Source of the DNA: an uncultured Clostridia bacterium
Lineage (GTDB): Bacteria > Bacillota > Clostridia > Peptostreptococcales > Anaerovoracaceae
Length of the DNA stretch: 50,986 nt
Reading direction: 5' to 3'
Assembly: GCA_938034165.1 (NCBI GenBank)
Contig: CALHKP010000079.1
Span: forward strand, 1-50,986
Part shown: positions 7,655-17,068 of the stretch, piece after piece
Layout of the letters: every line of letters begins with the position of its first letter
Numbering within the stretch: the stretch's first letter is position 1
Program-made: the position numbers and the translations under genes
The notes under the pieces: model-generated
Databases searched by the model: none
Seen by the model: only the letters and a program-made list of their open reading frames with translations
What the model was told of the DNA's origin: nothing

Positions 7655-10458
7655 CTTTCTACCTCTTCTTTCATCTGCTGATATTCCTCCTCGCTCATAA
7701 GAACCTGTCTTGGTCTTGAGCCGTCCTGAGGACCAACTATTCCTCTCTCTTCCATCATGTCTACTATTCTTGCCGCTCTGTTATAGCCTATTCTGAATCT
7801 TCTCTGAAGCATAGATACAGAAGCCTGACCGGCTGTCACTACGCATGCAATAGCCTCCGGCAAAAGTTCGTCTGCTGCATCATCCTTCGATGCTGTGGAA
7901 ACGTTTCCCTTTTCTATTCTATCTATAACATCATCTGAGTAATCAGGCTCATCTACCTGGTTACTTATAAATTCTATGAGAGATGTTACCTCGTCGTCAG
8001 AAACAAATGTGCCCTGAACTCTGACAGGTTTACCCATACCAAGTGGGTTAAACAGCATATCGCCTTTTCCCACAAGCTTTTCGGCTCCGCTCATATCAAG
8101 TATTGTTCTTGAGTCAAACTGTGACGATACAGCAAAGGCAATACGTGAAGGAATATTTGCTTTGATTACGCCTGTGATTACATCCACAGAAGGTCTCTGT
8201 GTTGCAACAATCAGATGCATTCCTGCGGCTCTTGCCATCTGTGCCAGTCTGCAGATTGATTCTTCTACCTGAGAAGGTGCTGCCATCATAAGGTCTGCAA
8301 GTTCGTCGATTATTATAACTACCTGAGGAAGAACCTCTTCTTCCTTTCCCTGATTTCTCATATGGTCATTGTAACTCTCCAGGTCTCTTACGTGAGTTTC
8401 CGCAAACTTCTTGTATCTAGATGTCATTTCCGAAACAGCCCAGTTAAGAGCAGCTGCTGCCTTGGCTGGGTCTGTAACAACCGGAATCAGAAGATGTGGT
8501 ATTCCGTTATAGTTTCCCAGTTCAACAACCTTAGGGTCTATAAGCACAAACTTAACCTCATCAGGTGTCGCCTTGTACAAAATACTGGAAATAATGCTGT
8601 TTATGCATACGCTCTTTCCGGAACCCGTAGAACCTGCAATCAAAAGATGAGGCATGCTCTTGAGGTCTGCAACTATTGCATTTCCTGCGATGTCTCTGCC
8701 TACAGCAAAAGTTATCTTAGACTTAGCCTGTCTGAACTCTCTGCTTTCGATTATTTCTCTGAGGGTAACCATGTTTACTCTCTCGTTTTCAACTTCTATG
8801 CCTACAGCAGCCTTCCCCGGAATAGGCGCTTCAATTCTTATATTCTTAGCCTTGAGATTCAGCGCAATATCACTTGACAGTCTCACTATCTTGCTTACCT
8901 TTACGCCGGCATCTGGCTGTATTTCGTATCTTGTAACGGCAGGTCCCTGAGTCACCTGGACAACCCTTGCATCAACATTGAAGCTCTTGAGAGTTTCCTC
9001 CAGTTTCTGAGCCTTTGCTTTGAGTTCATTTCCCGCATTGTTGTTTTCCGGCACTTCTTTCTTCTGCAGAAGGTTAACCGGAGGAAATTTGTATTTTCTG
9101 CTTCTCTTAGGACGAGAAATTTCTTTTTCGTCAAGAGTTATATTTCTCGCTTCGGAATTTGTAAGCTTAGGCTCTTCTTTGCTTATTATTCCAAAAGCAC
9201 CGGGTACTTCGGTATGCACATTTCCTGCATCCTCAAGTCCCTTTTTTCCGAAATGAGCGCTTTCTTCCGAAAGACCCATTTCCCTATTTGTATGTAAAGG
9301 CTCCGGTTCAAGACCAAAGCCATTGTTTTCAAATCTTGTTTTTTCACCGTTTCCAAGACCGAAGCCTTCTGCGGTTTCTGCAGTATCATCAAGTCCAAAA
9401 GTCCTGATTACAGGTTCTGAGAAATCATGTGCAGTCTCTGCAAAAGGTGAACCGCTGCCTTGCGGCGTGTTTTCTGCAAAAGGTGAGCTGCCAAATCCGT
9501 CAAAAGGCGTGCCCACATCTTCTCTTGCAGCCTCCTGAAGTCTCTTCTTTGCTTCTATTTCTCTTACCTGCTCTACTGTTTCTGTTTGATCTGCAGTCCA
9601 CCCAAAGACATTTCTGTCCTTGAGGAATTTTACAAACTTGTTGTCATATTCTCTTTTCTTTACATTTGCCTTTACATCATCAAAAGACAACTGCTCTCCG
9701 TAGTGGCTGTCTCCTGATACAGCATCTGTATAATCAGCCCTCGATTCCTGTCCGAAACTGATTCCCACATCTTGCATCTGCTGCCGAGCTTCTTTTGCTT
9801 CTCGCTCTTCTTTTTTTGCAAGCCTTCTTTCTTCTGCCGCCTGAGCTCTCATTTCCTGCTTTTCCTTCGCATTATCGAGATAATGGGATACAGGCTTGTT
9901 GACAGCCAGAAGCACCGAAATTATCAGAAGAACTATGGAAAAAATATAAAGCCCCGCCATTCCTATGTATTTCACAGCAAATGAGCCCAGTAACATGCCA
10001 AAGAGGCCTCCACCATCAAGATGAGACCCCTCAGCATAAAATTTCTTTATTTCAAATGTTATATTGTCGGATTCTATAAATCTTCCGGAATTCAGCATGC
10101 ATATTGATATAAATGTAAGGCATGCCATGGAAATATTATATACCGAAACATGGAATGCTTTATTCAAAAACAAAAGTATTCCAAATCCAATGAGAAAGAA
10201 GGGTAAAATATATGAAACAATTCCAAACAGTCCCTTGAGTGCATCACCTGCAAAATTGCCCAGTTCCCCTGCTGTATTAAAAATCTCTGCAGTGAGAAGA
10301 AATATGCCCAGAGCGATAAGTATTATGCCTGTAACATTATCTCTGACTCCCGGATGAGCTGTTTTGCTCCCGGAATATTCTATGTTTTTTTCTTCAGGTG
10401 AAGTCTTTCTGCTTTTGGCAGAACTCTTTTTTCTGTCTGTTGTCTTCTTGTTTGCCAC
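7651..10458 (-). CDS. ftsK: FtsK/SpoIIIE family DNA translocase
   Basis: A 935-residue septal DNA pump that moves chromosome ends across the closing septum. Four membrane helices lie at about residues 42-60, 78-98, 105-125 and 163-186. A charged coiled linker (200-455) follows, with SPFAE-type and GFGL-type short repeats. Then comes the alpha/beta motor with Walker A GSTGSGKS (609-616) and Walker B VVIIIDELADL. The last about 65 residues are the winged-helix gamma domain (ACVVTAGQASVSMLQRRF...) that reads KOPS/SRS-type sites. Sequence alone does not decide between FtsK and the sporulation form SpoIIIE. It follows asd by 36 bases and overlaps rimO. Confidence 0.95.
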   Translation of the reverse strand: MANKKTTDRKKSSAKSRKTSPEEKNIEYSGSKTAHPGVRDNVTGIILIALGIFLLTAEIFNTAGELGNFAGDALKGLFGIVSYILPFFLIGFGILLFLNKAFHVSVYNISMACLTFISICMLNSGRFIESDNITFEIKKFYAEGSHLDGGGLFGMLLGSFAVKYIGMAGLYIFSIVLLIISVLLAVNKPVSHYLDNAKEKQEMRAQAAEERRLAKKEEREAKEARQQMQDVGISFGQESRADYTDAVSGDSHYGEQLSFDDVKANVKKREYDNKFVKFLKDRNVFGWTADQTETVEQVREIEAKKRLQEAAREDVGTPFDGFGSSPFAENTPQGSGSPFAETAHDFSEPVIRTFGLDDTAETAEGFGLGNGEKTRFENNGFGLEPEPLHTNREMGLSEESAHFGKKGLEDAGNVHTEVPGAFGIISKEEPKLTNSEARNITLDEKEISRPKRSRKYKFPPVNLLQKKEVPENNNAGNELKAKAQKLEETLKSFNVDARVVQVTQGPAVTRYEIQPDAGVKVSKIVRLSSDIALNLKAKNIRIEAPIPGKAAVGIEVENERVNMVTLREIIESREFRQAKSKITFAVGRDIAGNAIVADLKSMPHLLIAGSTGSGKSVCINSIISSILYKATPDEVKFVLIDPKVVELGNYNGIPHLLIPVVTDPAKAAAALNWAVSEMTSRYKKFAETHVRDLESYNDHMRNQGKEEEVLPQVVIIIDELADLMMAAPSQVEESICRLAQMARAAGMHLIVATQRPSVDVITGVIKANIPSRIAFAVSSQFDSRTILDMSGAEKLVGKGDMLFNPLGMGKPVRVQGTFVSDDEVTSLIEFISNQVDEPDYSDDVIDRIEKGNVSTASKDDAADELLPEAIACVVTAGQASVSMLQRRFRIGYNRAARIVDMMEERGIVGPQDGSRPRQVLMSEEEYQQMKEEVES

Positions 10459-10494
10459 TTTCTCTCTCCCTAATAATCCTTTTACAAAGAGATA

Positions 10495-11589
10495 CTATTT
10501 TGCAGCAATATATCCCTTTGCAGTCAATGCTTCTGCACAAAGTACAGCACCGCCTGCTGCGCCTCTAACGGTATTATGTGCAAGTCCTATAAATTTGAAA
10601 TCATATACAGTATCTTCTCTCAGTCTTCCAACTGAAACACCAAATCCGTTCTCGTAATTTACATCCTTCTTAACCTGTGGTCTGTCATCTTCCTCAAGGT
10701 ACTGGATGAAATGTTTTGGTGCGTTAGGAAGTTCTTCTTCCTGAGGGAATCCCTTGAACTCTCTTAACTTTTCGATAAGCTGTTCCTTAGTTGGTTTTTT
10801 GCGGAACTTAACAAACACTGCAGCAGTGTGTCCGTCCAGTACAGGAACTCTTACACACTGGCATGTTATAACAGGTTCGCTTGCCTTAACGATTTCTCCG
10901 TTTTCTACGTGACCGAGAATTCTTAGAGGTTCAAGTTCACTCTTTTCTTCTTCTCCGCCAATGTACGGAATAATATTTTCTATCATTTCAGGCCATTCTG
11001 CAAAAGTTTTGCCTGCTCCTGAAATTGCCTGGTAAGTTGTAGCTACAACTTCGTATGGTTCGAATTCTCTCCATGCTGCAAGAGCAGGAACATATCCCTG
11101 AATTGAGCAGTTTGGCTTAACTGCAATAAATCCTCTTGTTGTTCCAAGTCTCTTCTTCTGTGATTCGATAACTTCGAAGTGTTCCATGTTGATTTCAGGA
11201 ACTACCATTGGTACATCAGGTGTCCATCTGTGTGCACTGTTGTTTGAAACTACAGGTGTTTCTGTTTTTGCATATTCTTCTTCGATGGCTTTGATTTCTT
11301 CTTTTGTCATATCTACTGCGCTGAAAACAAAGTCAACTGTGCCTGCAACTTCTTCTATGCTGTGAACATCTTTTACAATTATGTCTTTTACTGCTTCAGG
11401 CATAGGTTTTGGCATCTTCCATCTGTTACCTACAGCATCTTCGTATCTTTTCCCTGCACTTCTTGCGCTGGCTGCAATAGTAACAACCTCAAACCAAGGG
11501 TGATCTTCTAACAGTGAGATAAATCTCTGACCAACCATTCCTGTTCCGCCCAGGATACCTACTCTTAATTTTTTGTCTAAGTTTTTCAT
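10495..11589 (-). CDS. asd: Aspartate-semialdehyde dehydrogenase
   Basis: A 364-residue cytoplasmic enzyme that reduces beta-aspartyl phosphate to aspartate semialdehyde for lysine/DAP, threonine and methionine synthesis. The dinucleotide motif GILGGTGMVGQRF opens the protein, and the catalytic cysteine sits in KPNCSIQGY. This signature and the C-terminal VGRLRED segment fit the archaeal/fungal-type Asd branch rather than the E. coli one. I chose the ATG at 11589, preceded by AAAGGAG six bases upstream; a longer frame to 11631 runs through that Shine-Dalgarno. It starts the series asd-ftsK-rimO-polA-coaE. Its product feeds lysA (14727-16007) and metH. Confidence 0.95.
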   Translation of the reverse strand: MKNLDKKLRVGILGGTGMVGQRFISLLEDHPWFEVVTIAASARSAGKRYEDAVGNRWKMPKPMPEAVKDIIVKDVHSIEEVAGTVDFVFSAVDMTKEEIKAIEEEYAKTETPVVSNNSAHRWTPDVPMVVPEINMEHFEVIESQKKRLGTTRGFIAVKPNCSIQGYVPALAAWREFEPYEVVATTYQAISGAGKTFAEWPEMIENIIPYIGGEEEKSELEPLRILGHVENGEIVKASEPVITCQCVRVPVLDGHTAAVFVKFRKKPTKEQLIEKLREFKGFPQEEELPNAPKHFIQYLEEDDRPQVKKDVNYENGFGVSVGRLREDTVYDFKFIGLAHNTVRGAAGGAVLCAEALTAKGYIAAK

Positions 11590-11715
11590 AACTGCTCCTT
11601 TTTTATGTGAAAATATTATTATCTTACGCAATAGATAATATATTTTACCACTTTTTGCAAGGTTTGTGAAGTAGTCAAGTACCTCGTAACATGAGTATAC
11701 AGAAACAAAAACACA

Positions 11716-11750
11716 TAAAAAGAGCAGTCTTTTTGAAAAAACTGCTCTTA
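11716..11750 (-). terminator. Rho-independent terminator of rpmF
   Basis: On the minus strand AAGAGCAGT pairs with ACTGCTCTT (11741-11749 with 11720-11728) and is followed by TTTTATG. It lies 24 bases after the rpmF stop. Confidence 0.85.
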
Positions 11751-11773
11751 ATATAATTTACATCATTAGTAGT

Positions 11774-11959
11774 TTATGCCTCAACAGAACCTACTACATC
11801 TTTACCATCGTAATAGTTGCAGTTAGGACAAACTCTGTGTGGAAACTTAGGCTCATGACACTGAGGACAGATTGATAATCCTGGTAATGATTTCTTCATG
11901 TTAGGAGATCTTCTCTTGTCTCTTCTAGCCTTAGATGTTTTTCTCTTTGGTACTGCCAT
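11774..11959 (-). CDS. rpmF: Ribosomal protein bL32
   Basis: A 61-residue large-subunit protein. The N-terminus MAVPKRKTSKARRDKRR is the family signature, and two CxxC knuckles (CPQCHEPK, CPNCNYYDG) show the zinc-binding form. A GAGGAGG ribosome binding site precedes the ATG. It is transcribed alone, from a consensus promoter at 12026-12054 to the terminator at 11716-11750. No yceD-like gene stands upstream, unlike in many bacteria. Confidence 0.97.
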   Translation of the reverse strand: MAVPKRKTSKARRDKRRSPNMKKSLPGLSICPQCHEPKFPHRVCPNCNYYDGKDVVGSVEA

Positions 11960-12025
11960 TTCTACACCTCCTCATCCGGGTTTATATATTATATGTGAAA
12001 TATAATAATTTGCGTTAACTACTAA

Positions 12026-12054
12026 AGTATACACTCTTGTTCTAAGATTGTCAA
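12026..12054 (-). promoter_or_regulatory. Promoter of rpmF
   Basis: Minus-strand TTGACA and TATACT are separated by exactly 17 bases, just beyond the ackA stop codon at 12068. This is close to the consensus of the housekeeping sigma factor. Confidence 0.85.
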
Positions 12055-12067
12055 CAGCTATTCGCAA

Positions 12068-13273
12068 CTATTTTACAAGTTTCTTAGTGATTTCGTAAGT
12101 GTCTCTAGCAATCATTAATTCTTCGTTTGTTGGGATCAGGAATAGCTTAACTTTTGAATCTTCAGCTGAGATTTCTGTTTCTTTTCCTCTAACTTTGTTA
12201 GCGATTGGATCTAGCTTGATTCCAAGGTTTCCAAGATCTGTACAAATGATTTCTCTCATTGAGATATCGTTTTCACCAACGCCTGCAGTAAATACGATAG
12301 CGTCTACGCCGTTCATTTCTGCAATATAAGCACCAATGTAGAATCTAACCTTCTGAGCGAACATTCTAAGTGCAAGAGCTGCTCTTTCGTTTCCTTCTTT
12401 TACTGCTTCTTCAAGGTCTCTGAAGTCACTTGAAACTCCTGAAATACCAAGAACACCTGACTTCTTGTTCAGGATTTCGTTTACAGCACCCTGTGGAAGG
12501 TTTTCTTTCTGTCTGATGTAAGTAACGATAGCAGGGTCAATATCTCCTGAGCGTGTACCCATTACAAGACCTTCCAGTGGAGTGAATCCCATTGAAGTGT
12601 TGATACATCTGCCGTGTTTGATAGCTGAAACTGATGCTCCGTTACCAAGGTGGCAAGTGATAAGCTTCAGGTCGTTAACGTTAACGTTCATCATCTGTGC
12701 TGCCTTCTGTGCAACATACTTATGTGAAGTTCCGTGGAATCCGTATCTTCTGATCTTATACTTTTCGTAGTATTCGTATGGAATAGCATACAGGTATGCA
12801 TGTGGTGGCATTGTCTGGTGGAATGCTGTATCGAATACACCTACCATTGGTGTATCAGGCATAAGTTCCTGACAAGCTGCGATACCTAAAAGGTTAGGTG
12901 GGTTGTGAAGAGGAGCAAGTTCTACGCATTCTTCAAGTGCTTCGATTACATCTTCTGTAATAAGAACTGATCCTGCATATTTTTCGCCTGCGTGAACAAC
13001 TCTGTGTCCAACTGCACCGATTTCTGACATATCTGCAACTACGCCGTGTTCAGGATCCTGTACTGCTGCAAGAACCTGAGCAATTGCATCCTTGTGGTCC
13101 TTCATTGGGACTTCTGTCTTAACTTTTTCTGAGCCAATCTTTTCGTGTGTGATTACTGAACCTTCCATGCCGATTCTTTCTACAAGACCTTTAGCAAGGA
13201 GTGATTCATTAACCATGTTCAGCACCTGATATTTCAGGGATGAGCTTCCACAGTTGATTACTAATACTTTCAT
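12068..13273 (-). CDS. ackA: Acetate kinase
   Basis: A 401-residue cytoplasmic enzyme of the ASKHA fold that makes ATP from acetyl phosphate, the main substrate-level phosphorylation step of many fermenters. It opens with VLVINCGSSSLKYQ and contains ITCHLGNGASV, GTRSGDIDP and FTAGVGEND, all family motifs. The ATG at 13273 has GGAGG upstream; the 12-base longer frame lacks one. Phosphotransacetylase is not in this window. A promoter is visible 50 bases upstream. Confidence 0.97.
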   Translation of the reverse strand: MKVLVINCGSSSLKYQVLNMVNESLLAKGLVERIGMEGSVITHEKIGSEKVKTEVPMKDHKDAIAQVLAAVQDPEHGVVADMSEIGAVGHRVVHAGEKYAGSVLITEDVIEALEECVELAPLHNPPNLLGIAACQELMPDTPMVGVFDTAFHQTMPPHAYLYAIPYEYYEKYKIRRYGFHGTSHKYVAQKAAQMMNVNVNDLKLITCHLGNGASVSAIKHGRCINTSMGFTPLEGLVMGTRSGDIDPAIVTYIRQKENLPQGAVNEILNKKSGVLGISGVSSDFRDLEEAVKEGNERAALALRMFAQKVRFYIGAYIAEMNGVDAIVFTAGVGENDISMREIICTDLGNLGIKLDPIANKVRGKETEISAEDSKVKLFLIPTNEELMIARDTYEITKKLVK

Positions 13274-13322
13274 ATATTCCTCCATGTCTCTAATGTGTAA
13301 TGTAATTTACTCTGACTATAAA

Positions 13323-13351
13323 ATGATACCCCAAAAAGATTAAAAAAGCAA
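13323..13351 (-). promoter_or_regulatory. Promoter of ackA
   Basis: Minus-strand TTGCTT and TATCAT are separated by 17 bases, giving a leader of roughly 45 bases. A TGATATCA palindrome lies just upstream at 13359-13366, but single copies of that 8-mer also occur inside genes. Confidence 0.6.
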
Positions 13352-13410
13352 GTGTATTTGATATCAGTATTATTTGCAGCCCGGGTAAATTACAAAAGCA
13401 GGCGAAATGA

Positions 13411-14208
13411 TTACAAAATAAACATTCTTGCCGTCATCATCTCCTGAACGTCATTTCCTGTAAATTTTACAGTCTTTTCGTCAATCTGTTCTGCTCCCGG
13501 ATAATATGAACCTCTCAGAGCTCTTATGGCATCCTTGAAGTTTATCTCAAGCTCAAACTTTTCCGGTAATTCAAACAGACATTTTTTCGGATTGTCTGTC
13601 AGGCTCTTATACACGCCCTCTTCTATAAGTTTGAGAGCCTTTACCGGAGAAATGCTTATCGCTGCATTTCCAACGCCGTATTTCACACCTGTTGTTTCAA
13701 TTTCCGGAACAAGAGCCTTTGCATGCTCGCATAGCGCTTCATCTCCGCTTACAAATGTTACAGGAACTCCGTAATAGGCTGCAACATACGCATTCAGATC
13801 GAATTCCGCAATTCGTTTCCCATTGATTTTTACATAGTTGTTATCCCTGTTCATAGTGTGAGCAAGAGGGTTTTCGTTTTCCCCCGCACCGCTGTGATAT
13901 CCGATAAATATGGCAGCATCAAAGCTTTCGTCTATGCCTGCCATCATTGATTCAGGAGTATTTGTCCATCCCCTTGATAAAACAGCTTCCTCCGGAAGAT
14001 ATGAACTGTCGATGTTTCGTGCTGTTTCGTGAGCATCCTTTACAAATATTTCTGTAGCTCCCGCCTTCAAAGCGCCTCTGCATGCAGCCGCAGCTTCCTT
14101 TGACATCTGGATTCTCGCCTCATCAAAGCCATAACAACCTACTTCTGTTTCTTCCCATGCAGTAACTCCTGTTACTCCTTCAATGTCCACACTTATATAT
14201 ATTTTCAT
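13411..14208 (-). CDS. dppA: M55 family D-aminopeptidase
   Basis: A 265-residue metallopeptidase like Bacillus DppA, which releases D-amino acids such as D-Ala from short peptides. The zinc ligands known in the family are all visible: D8 and E10 (SVDIEG), H60 (KDAH), H105 (GYHSGAG) and E135; H117 fits the family's catalytic histidine position. Length matches the family. It is 18 bases after the zinc-ribbon gene and probably shares its promoter. In Bacillus the gene heads a dipeptide transport operon; no transporter follows here. It fits the set of D-amino-acid and murein peptidases spread over 13-22 kb of the window. Confidence 0.92.
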   Translation of the reverse strand: MKIYISVDIEGVTGVTAWEETEVGCYGFDEARIQMSKEAAAACRGALKAGATEIFVKDAHETARNIDSSYLPEEAVLSRGWTNTPESMMAGIDESFDAAIFIGYHSGAGENENPLAHTMNRDNNYVKINGKRIAEFDLNAYVAAYYGVPVTFVSGDEALCEHAKALVPEIETTGVKYGVGNAAISISPVKALKLIEEGVYKSLTDNPKKCLFELPEKFELEINFKDAIRALRGSYYPGAEQIDEKTVKFTGNDVQEMMTARMFIL

Positions 14209-14226
14209 TTCAATCCTCCCGATTTT

Positions 14227-14610
14227 TTATCTTGTGATTTCTTTTAATTTCTCCAATGGTAATTCTTCTCCCTGAAGCAGTGCGTTTTCGTGAGTTTTCA
14301 CGTCGATTCCGATCTTAAGGACTGTGATGTAAACAGCATTCATTATCTTCCCTGCCGCAGCTTTTTTCTTGCCGCTTCTGCTTGCCTTCGAAAACGAAAG
14401 TCCTGTGACATCATCCTTCGTTGCCATAAACTCACTTCCGCAGACAGGACACTTGAAATAGTAATCGTTTCCCATAAGCTTCCACTGCTCTCGGGTCAGC
14501 CACTTCGGTTCCTTTGTCTTGCAGAAAGGGCACTCCCCTATCTGTCTGTCAGCAAACTGCTGAGGAATATCATATAATGACTCATTTTTTCTAACATAAC
14601 CTTCTGCCAT
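14227..14610 (-). CDS. Zinc-ribbon protein of unknown function
   Basis: A 127-residue soluble protein I do not recognise by name. Two CxxC knuckles, CPFC (about residue 28) and CPVC (about 54), are spaced to form one zinc ribbon. The rest is basic (KASRSGKKK near residue 79) with a short hydrophobic strand (NAVYITVLKIGI). It precedes dppA with an 18-base gap and has its own promoter. The fold suggests nucleic-acid or protein binding; the function is unknown. Confidence 0.8.
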   Translation of the reverse strand: MAEGYVRKNESLYDIPQQFADRQIGECPFCKTKEPKWLTREQWKLMGNDYYFKCPVCGSEFMATKDDVTGLSFSKASRSGKKKAAAGKIMNAVYITVLKIGIDVKTHENALLQGEELPLEKLKEITR

Positions 14611-14633
14611 AAGTCCACCTCATCATCGTTAAA

Positions 14634-14661
14634 ATCGTAATACTGCTAAAAGCTTTGTCAA
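14634..14661 (-). promoter_or_regulatory. Promoter of the zinc-ribbon/dppA pair
   Basis: Minus-strand TTGACA is followed after 16 bases by TACGAT. The start codon at 14610 lies about 24 bases beyond the -10 and is preceded by a GAGG site. Confidence 0.55.
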
Positions 14662-14672
14662 AATCAGCAATT

Positions 14673-14697
14673 GGGATGAGAAAAAATTCCCATCCCT
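14673..14697 (-). terminator. Possible terminator hairpin after lysA
   Basis: GGGATG(GG) and (CT)CATCCC pair around an AATTTTTT loop, 30 bases after the lysA stop. No clean T-run follows on the minus strand, so termination may be partial. Confidence 0.4.
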
Positions 14698-14726
14698 CAA
14701 ACTTTTTTACTAACCCTTATTGTAAA

Positions 14727-16007
14727 TCACAACACTTCGTTTGACAACATGTCATCATATGACTGCGGCTTAACAACCACTCTGCTCTTTCCATCCTTGA
14801 CAAATACTACTCCCGGAATTCTGTTCTTATTGTAGTTGCTTGCCATGGTATAGCCATATGCTCCTGTTGAGAATACTGCAAATATATCTCCTGCTTCAGG
14901 TGCAGGAACTTCCAAGTCGCGAATCAGAATGTCCCCCGACTCGCAGCATTTACCGCATACAGTTACAGTTTTTTCCGGTTTTTTATCTGCTTTATTTGCA
15001 ATAATCCCTGTGTATTCTGCCTGATATAGAGCAGGTCTGATGTTGTCAGTCATACCTCCGTCAACAGACATATACGTTCTTATCCCTTTTATCTCTTTAA
15101 TACTGCCGACTGTATATAGAGTGATGCCTGCTTCTGCAGCAATGCTTCTGCCCGGCTCAATTACTACATTTGGTCGTGCAATATTGTTGTTTTCGCTGTA
15201 AGTAATAATTTTTTCCACAATAGGATTTATAAAATAACTGAACGGCTTTCTTTCTTCGTCTACATAAGTTACACCGAATCCACCGCCTACGTTCAGCTCT
15301 TTGATTTCACATCCGAATTTTTCTCTTGTCTTTGTAACAAGATCGAGGATGATATCCACTGCCTGAAGATGTGATTCGTTATCAAACAGCTGTGAACCCA
15401 CATGGAAATGGAATCCGTAAAAGTCCACATATTCAGATTTTATTGCTGCCTCTATCTGAGGAAAGATAACATCATCCTCTAGAGGAATGCCGAATTTCGA
15501 ATCTTTCTTTCCTGTTACAATATAGTCGTGAGAACTACTCTTTACTCCCGGTGTAACTCTGAAAAGAACTTTTATCTTTGCATTCTTTTTCTCACAAATA
15601 TCTTCTATAAGTTTCAGCTCCTGAAGGCTGTCGATTATGATTCTTCCAATGCCATAATCAATTGCCATTTCTAATTCTTCAGGCTGTTTGTTGCTACCGT
15701 TAAATTCTATTTTTTCTGCCGGAAATCCTGCCTTGATTGCGGTATATAGCTCCCCTCCTGAAACAACATCAACACACATTCCGCATTTATCCACAAGCTT
15801 CGCCATGCCCATTGGGAAGAATGCCTTTGCTGCATATGCTACTCTTGTATTTTCATATTTATTTACAAAACACTCTTTCAGTTCGTCAAATCTGTTAATC
15901 ATGTCATTTTCCGAGTAAACATACAGTGGAGTCCCATATCGTTTCGCTAATTCTGTTGTATCGCAACCATCAAAATACAGCTTTCCGTTCTTTAATTCTT
16001 TAATCAT
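14727..16007 (-). CDS. lysA: Diaminopimelate decarboxylase
   Basis: A 426-residue PLP enzyme that converts meso-diaminopimelate to lysine. K61 in the AYAAKAFF motif is the expected PLP lysine. The GGGFG phosphate loop, VEPGRSI and the active-site cysteine motif CGKCCESGD are all present. The ATG at 16007 has GAGG eight bases upstream; the frame upstream of it contains another ATG without a usable site. It lies downstream of ldcA, separated by a stem-loop at 16053-16080. Decarboxylating DAP could also use DAP released from cell-wall peptides. Confidence 0.95.
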   Translation of the reverse strand: MIKELKNGKLYFDGCDTTELAKRYGTPLYVYSENDMINRFDELKECFVNKYENTRVAYAAKAFFPMGMAKLVDKCGMCVDVVSGGELYTAIKAGFPAEKIEFNGSNKQPEELEMAIDYGIGRIIIDSLQELKLIEDICEKKNAKIKVLFRVTPGVKSSSHDYIVTGKKDSKFGIPLEDDVIFPQIEAAIKSEYVDFYGFHFHVGSQLFDNESHLQAVDIILDLVTKTREKFGCEIKELNVGGGFGVTYVDEERKPFSYFINPIVEKIITYSENNNIARPNVVIEPGRSIAAEAGITLYTVGSIKEIKGIRTYMSVDGGMTDNIRPALYQAEYTGIIANKADKKPEKTVTVCGKCCESGDILIRDLEVPAPEAGDIFAVFSTGAYGYTMASNYNKNRIPGVVFVKDGKSRVVVKPQSYDDMLSNEVL

Positions 16008-16052
16008 TAATTTTTCCTCACTGTCCGGTTTCATGATAATATGTCATAAATT

Positions 16053-16080
16053 CAGAGGCTGAGGCAATGCCCCGCCTCTG
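16053..16080 (-). terminator. Stem-loop between ldcA and lysA
   Basis: CAGAGGC pairs with GCCTCTG, with an inner GGGGCATTGCCTC fold. On the minus strand only AATTTATG follows, so this is more likely a partial terminator or a processing/attenuation structure than a full stop. Confidence 0.5.
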
Positions 16081-16093
16081 AAAAAATCTACGG

Positions 16094-17014
16094 TTATCTT
16101 TCAACCTTGAATTCAATTGTTTTTGAACCAGTGTCAAGTTTGCACACTGCGCCCATTGGAAGAGTCATGTTAGGATTTCCGTGTCCCACCTGTATATTGT
16201 ACATAACCGGAATATCAAGCCCTTCGAGTATATCCTCAAAGCATTTTACATAATCATAACTTTCCAGATCCTCGTTTACAACTTTTGTAAACTGGCCAAG
16301 AATCACGCCTTTGCAGTCTTTGAATTTTCCGGCATTTCTCAGATGATATCCCCACTTTTCTATTTTGGAAAGTGGTTCACACACCTCTTCGATGAATACT
16401 ATTTTTCCTTTAGTATCCATTTCGTATGGAGTTCCCATACTTGCCGAAAGCAGTGAAAGATTTCCACCAATCAATTCCCCTTCTGCTTCGCCTTCTTTCA
16501 ACACTTCTATGTCAAAACCTTCCGGGTTTTTAAATAGGTATTTTTCGTCTGCATTTATTGCCGCATACAGTGATTCTTTGGATTCATCATCAAAGGAATC
16601 AACTATATTGGAGGAAACCATTGGTCCGTGGAATGTAACAAGGCCGCAATTCTGATTGAGCGCCAGATGAAGATTGGTTATATCACTGTATCCCACAAAG
16701 ATTTTCGGATTTTCTGCTATAGTCTTGTAGTCGAGATATTCCATAATTCTGCTGCTTCCATCGCCGCCTCTTATGCAAAACACAGCATCAACTTCCGGAT
16801 CTGCGAACATTTTGTTTATCCACTCACCTCTTACTTTGCCGTCTCCTGCCATGAATCCTGCATACTGAGCGTCCAGATTATCGGAAATCTTAACCTTGTA
16901 TCCCAAATCCTCCATTGCCTTAACACATTCATCTATTCTCTCTGTGCTGATGAAAGAGCTTGGTGCAACAAGACCTACAGTATCACCTTTGTTTAATTTT
17001 TTTGGAAATTTCAT
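16094..17014 (-). CDS. ldcA: LD-carboxypeptidase (family S66, LdcA)
   Basis: A 306-residue serine peptidase that cuts the L,D bond between DAP and the terminal D-Ala of murein tetrapeptides, a recycling step. The triad is visible: S110 in VGYSDIT, E209/E210 in FIEEVCEP and H278 in VGHGNPNM. No signal peptide is seen, so it is cytoplasmic. It follows spmB by 54 bases with a GAGG site, and can share the spmAB transcript driven by the sigma-54-type element at 18465. Some S66 members cleave microcin-type substrates instead (MccF); context favours murein peptides. Confidence 0.9.
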   Translation of the reverse strand: MKFPKKLNKGDTVGLVAPSSFISTERIDECVKAMEDLGYKVKISDNLDAQYAGFMAGDGKVRGEWINKMFADPEVDAVFCIRGGDGSSRIMEYLDYKTIAENPKIFVGYSDITNLHLALNQNCGLVTFHGPMVSSNIVDSFDDESKESLYAAINADEKYLFKNPEGFDIEVLKEGEAEGELIGGNLSLLSASMGTPYEMDTKGKIVFIEEVCEPLSKIEKWGYHLRNAGKFKDCKGVILGQFTKVVNEDLESYDYVKCFEDILEGLDIPVMYNIQVGHGNPNMTLPMGAVCKLDTGSKTIEFKVER

Positions 17015-17068
17015 AATGCGCCGCCTCTTTTTTATAATCTCTCCTGATTATATATTTTTATTTTTTGA

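Noticed and set aside
13359..13366. TGATATCA upstream of ackA, and also at 33149, as sites of the RHH regulator
   Set aside because: Single copies of this 8-mer also occur inside genes (for example in rsmD and metH), so an isolated copy is not evidence.
16008..16093. Lysine riboswitch before lysA
   Set aside because: The gap is only about 86 bases and shows one simple stem-loop, far too short for the lysine aptamer.
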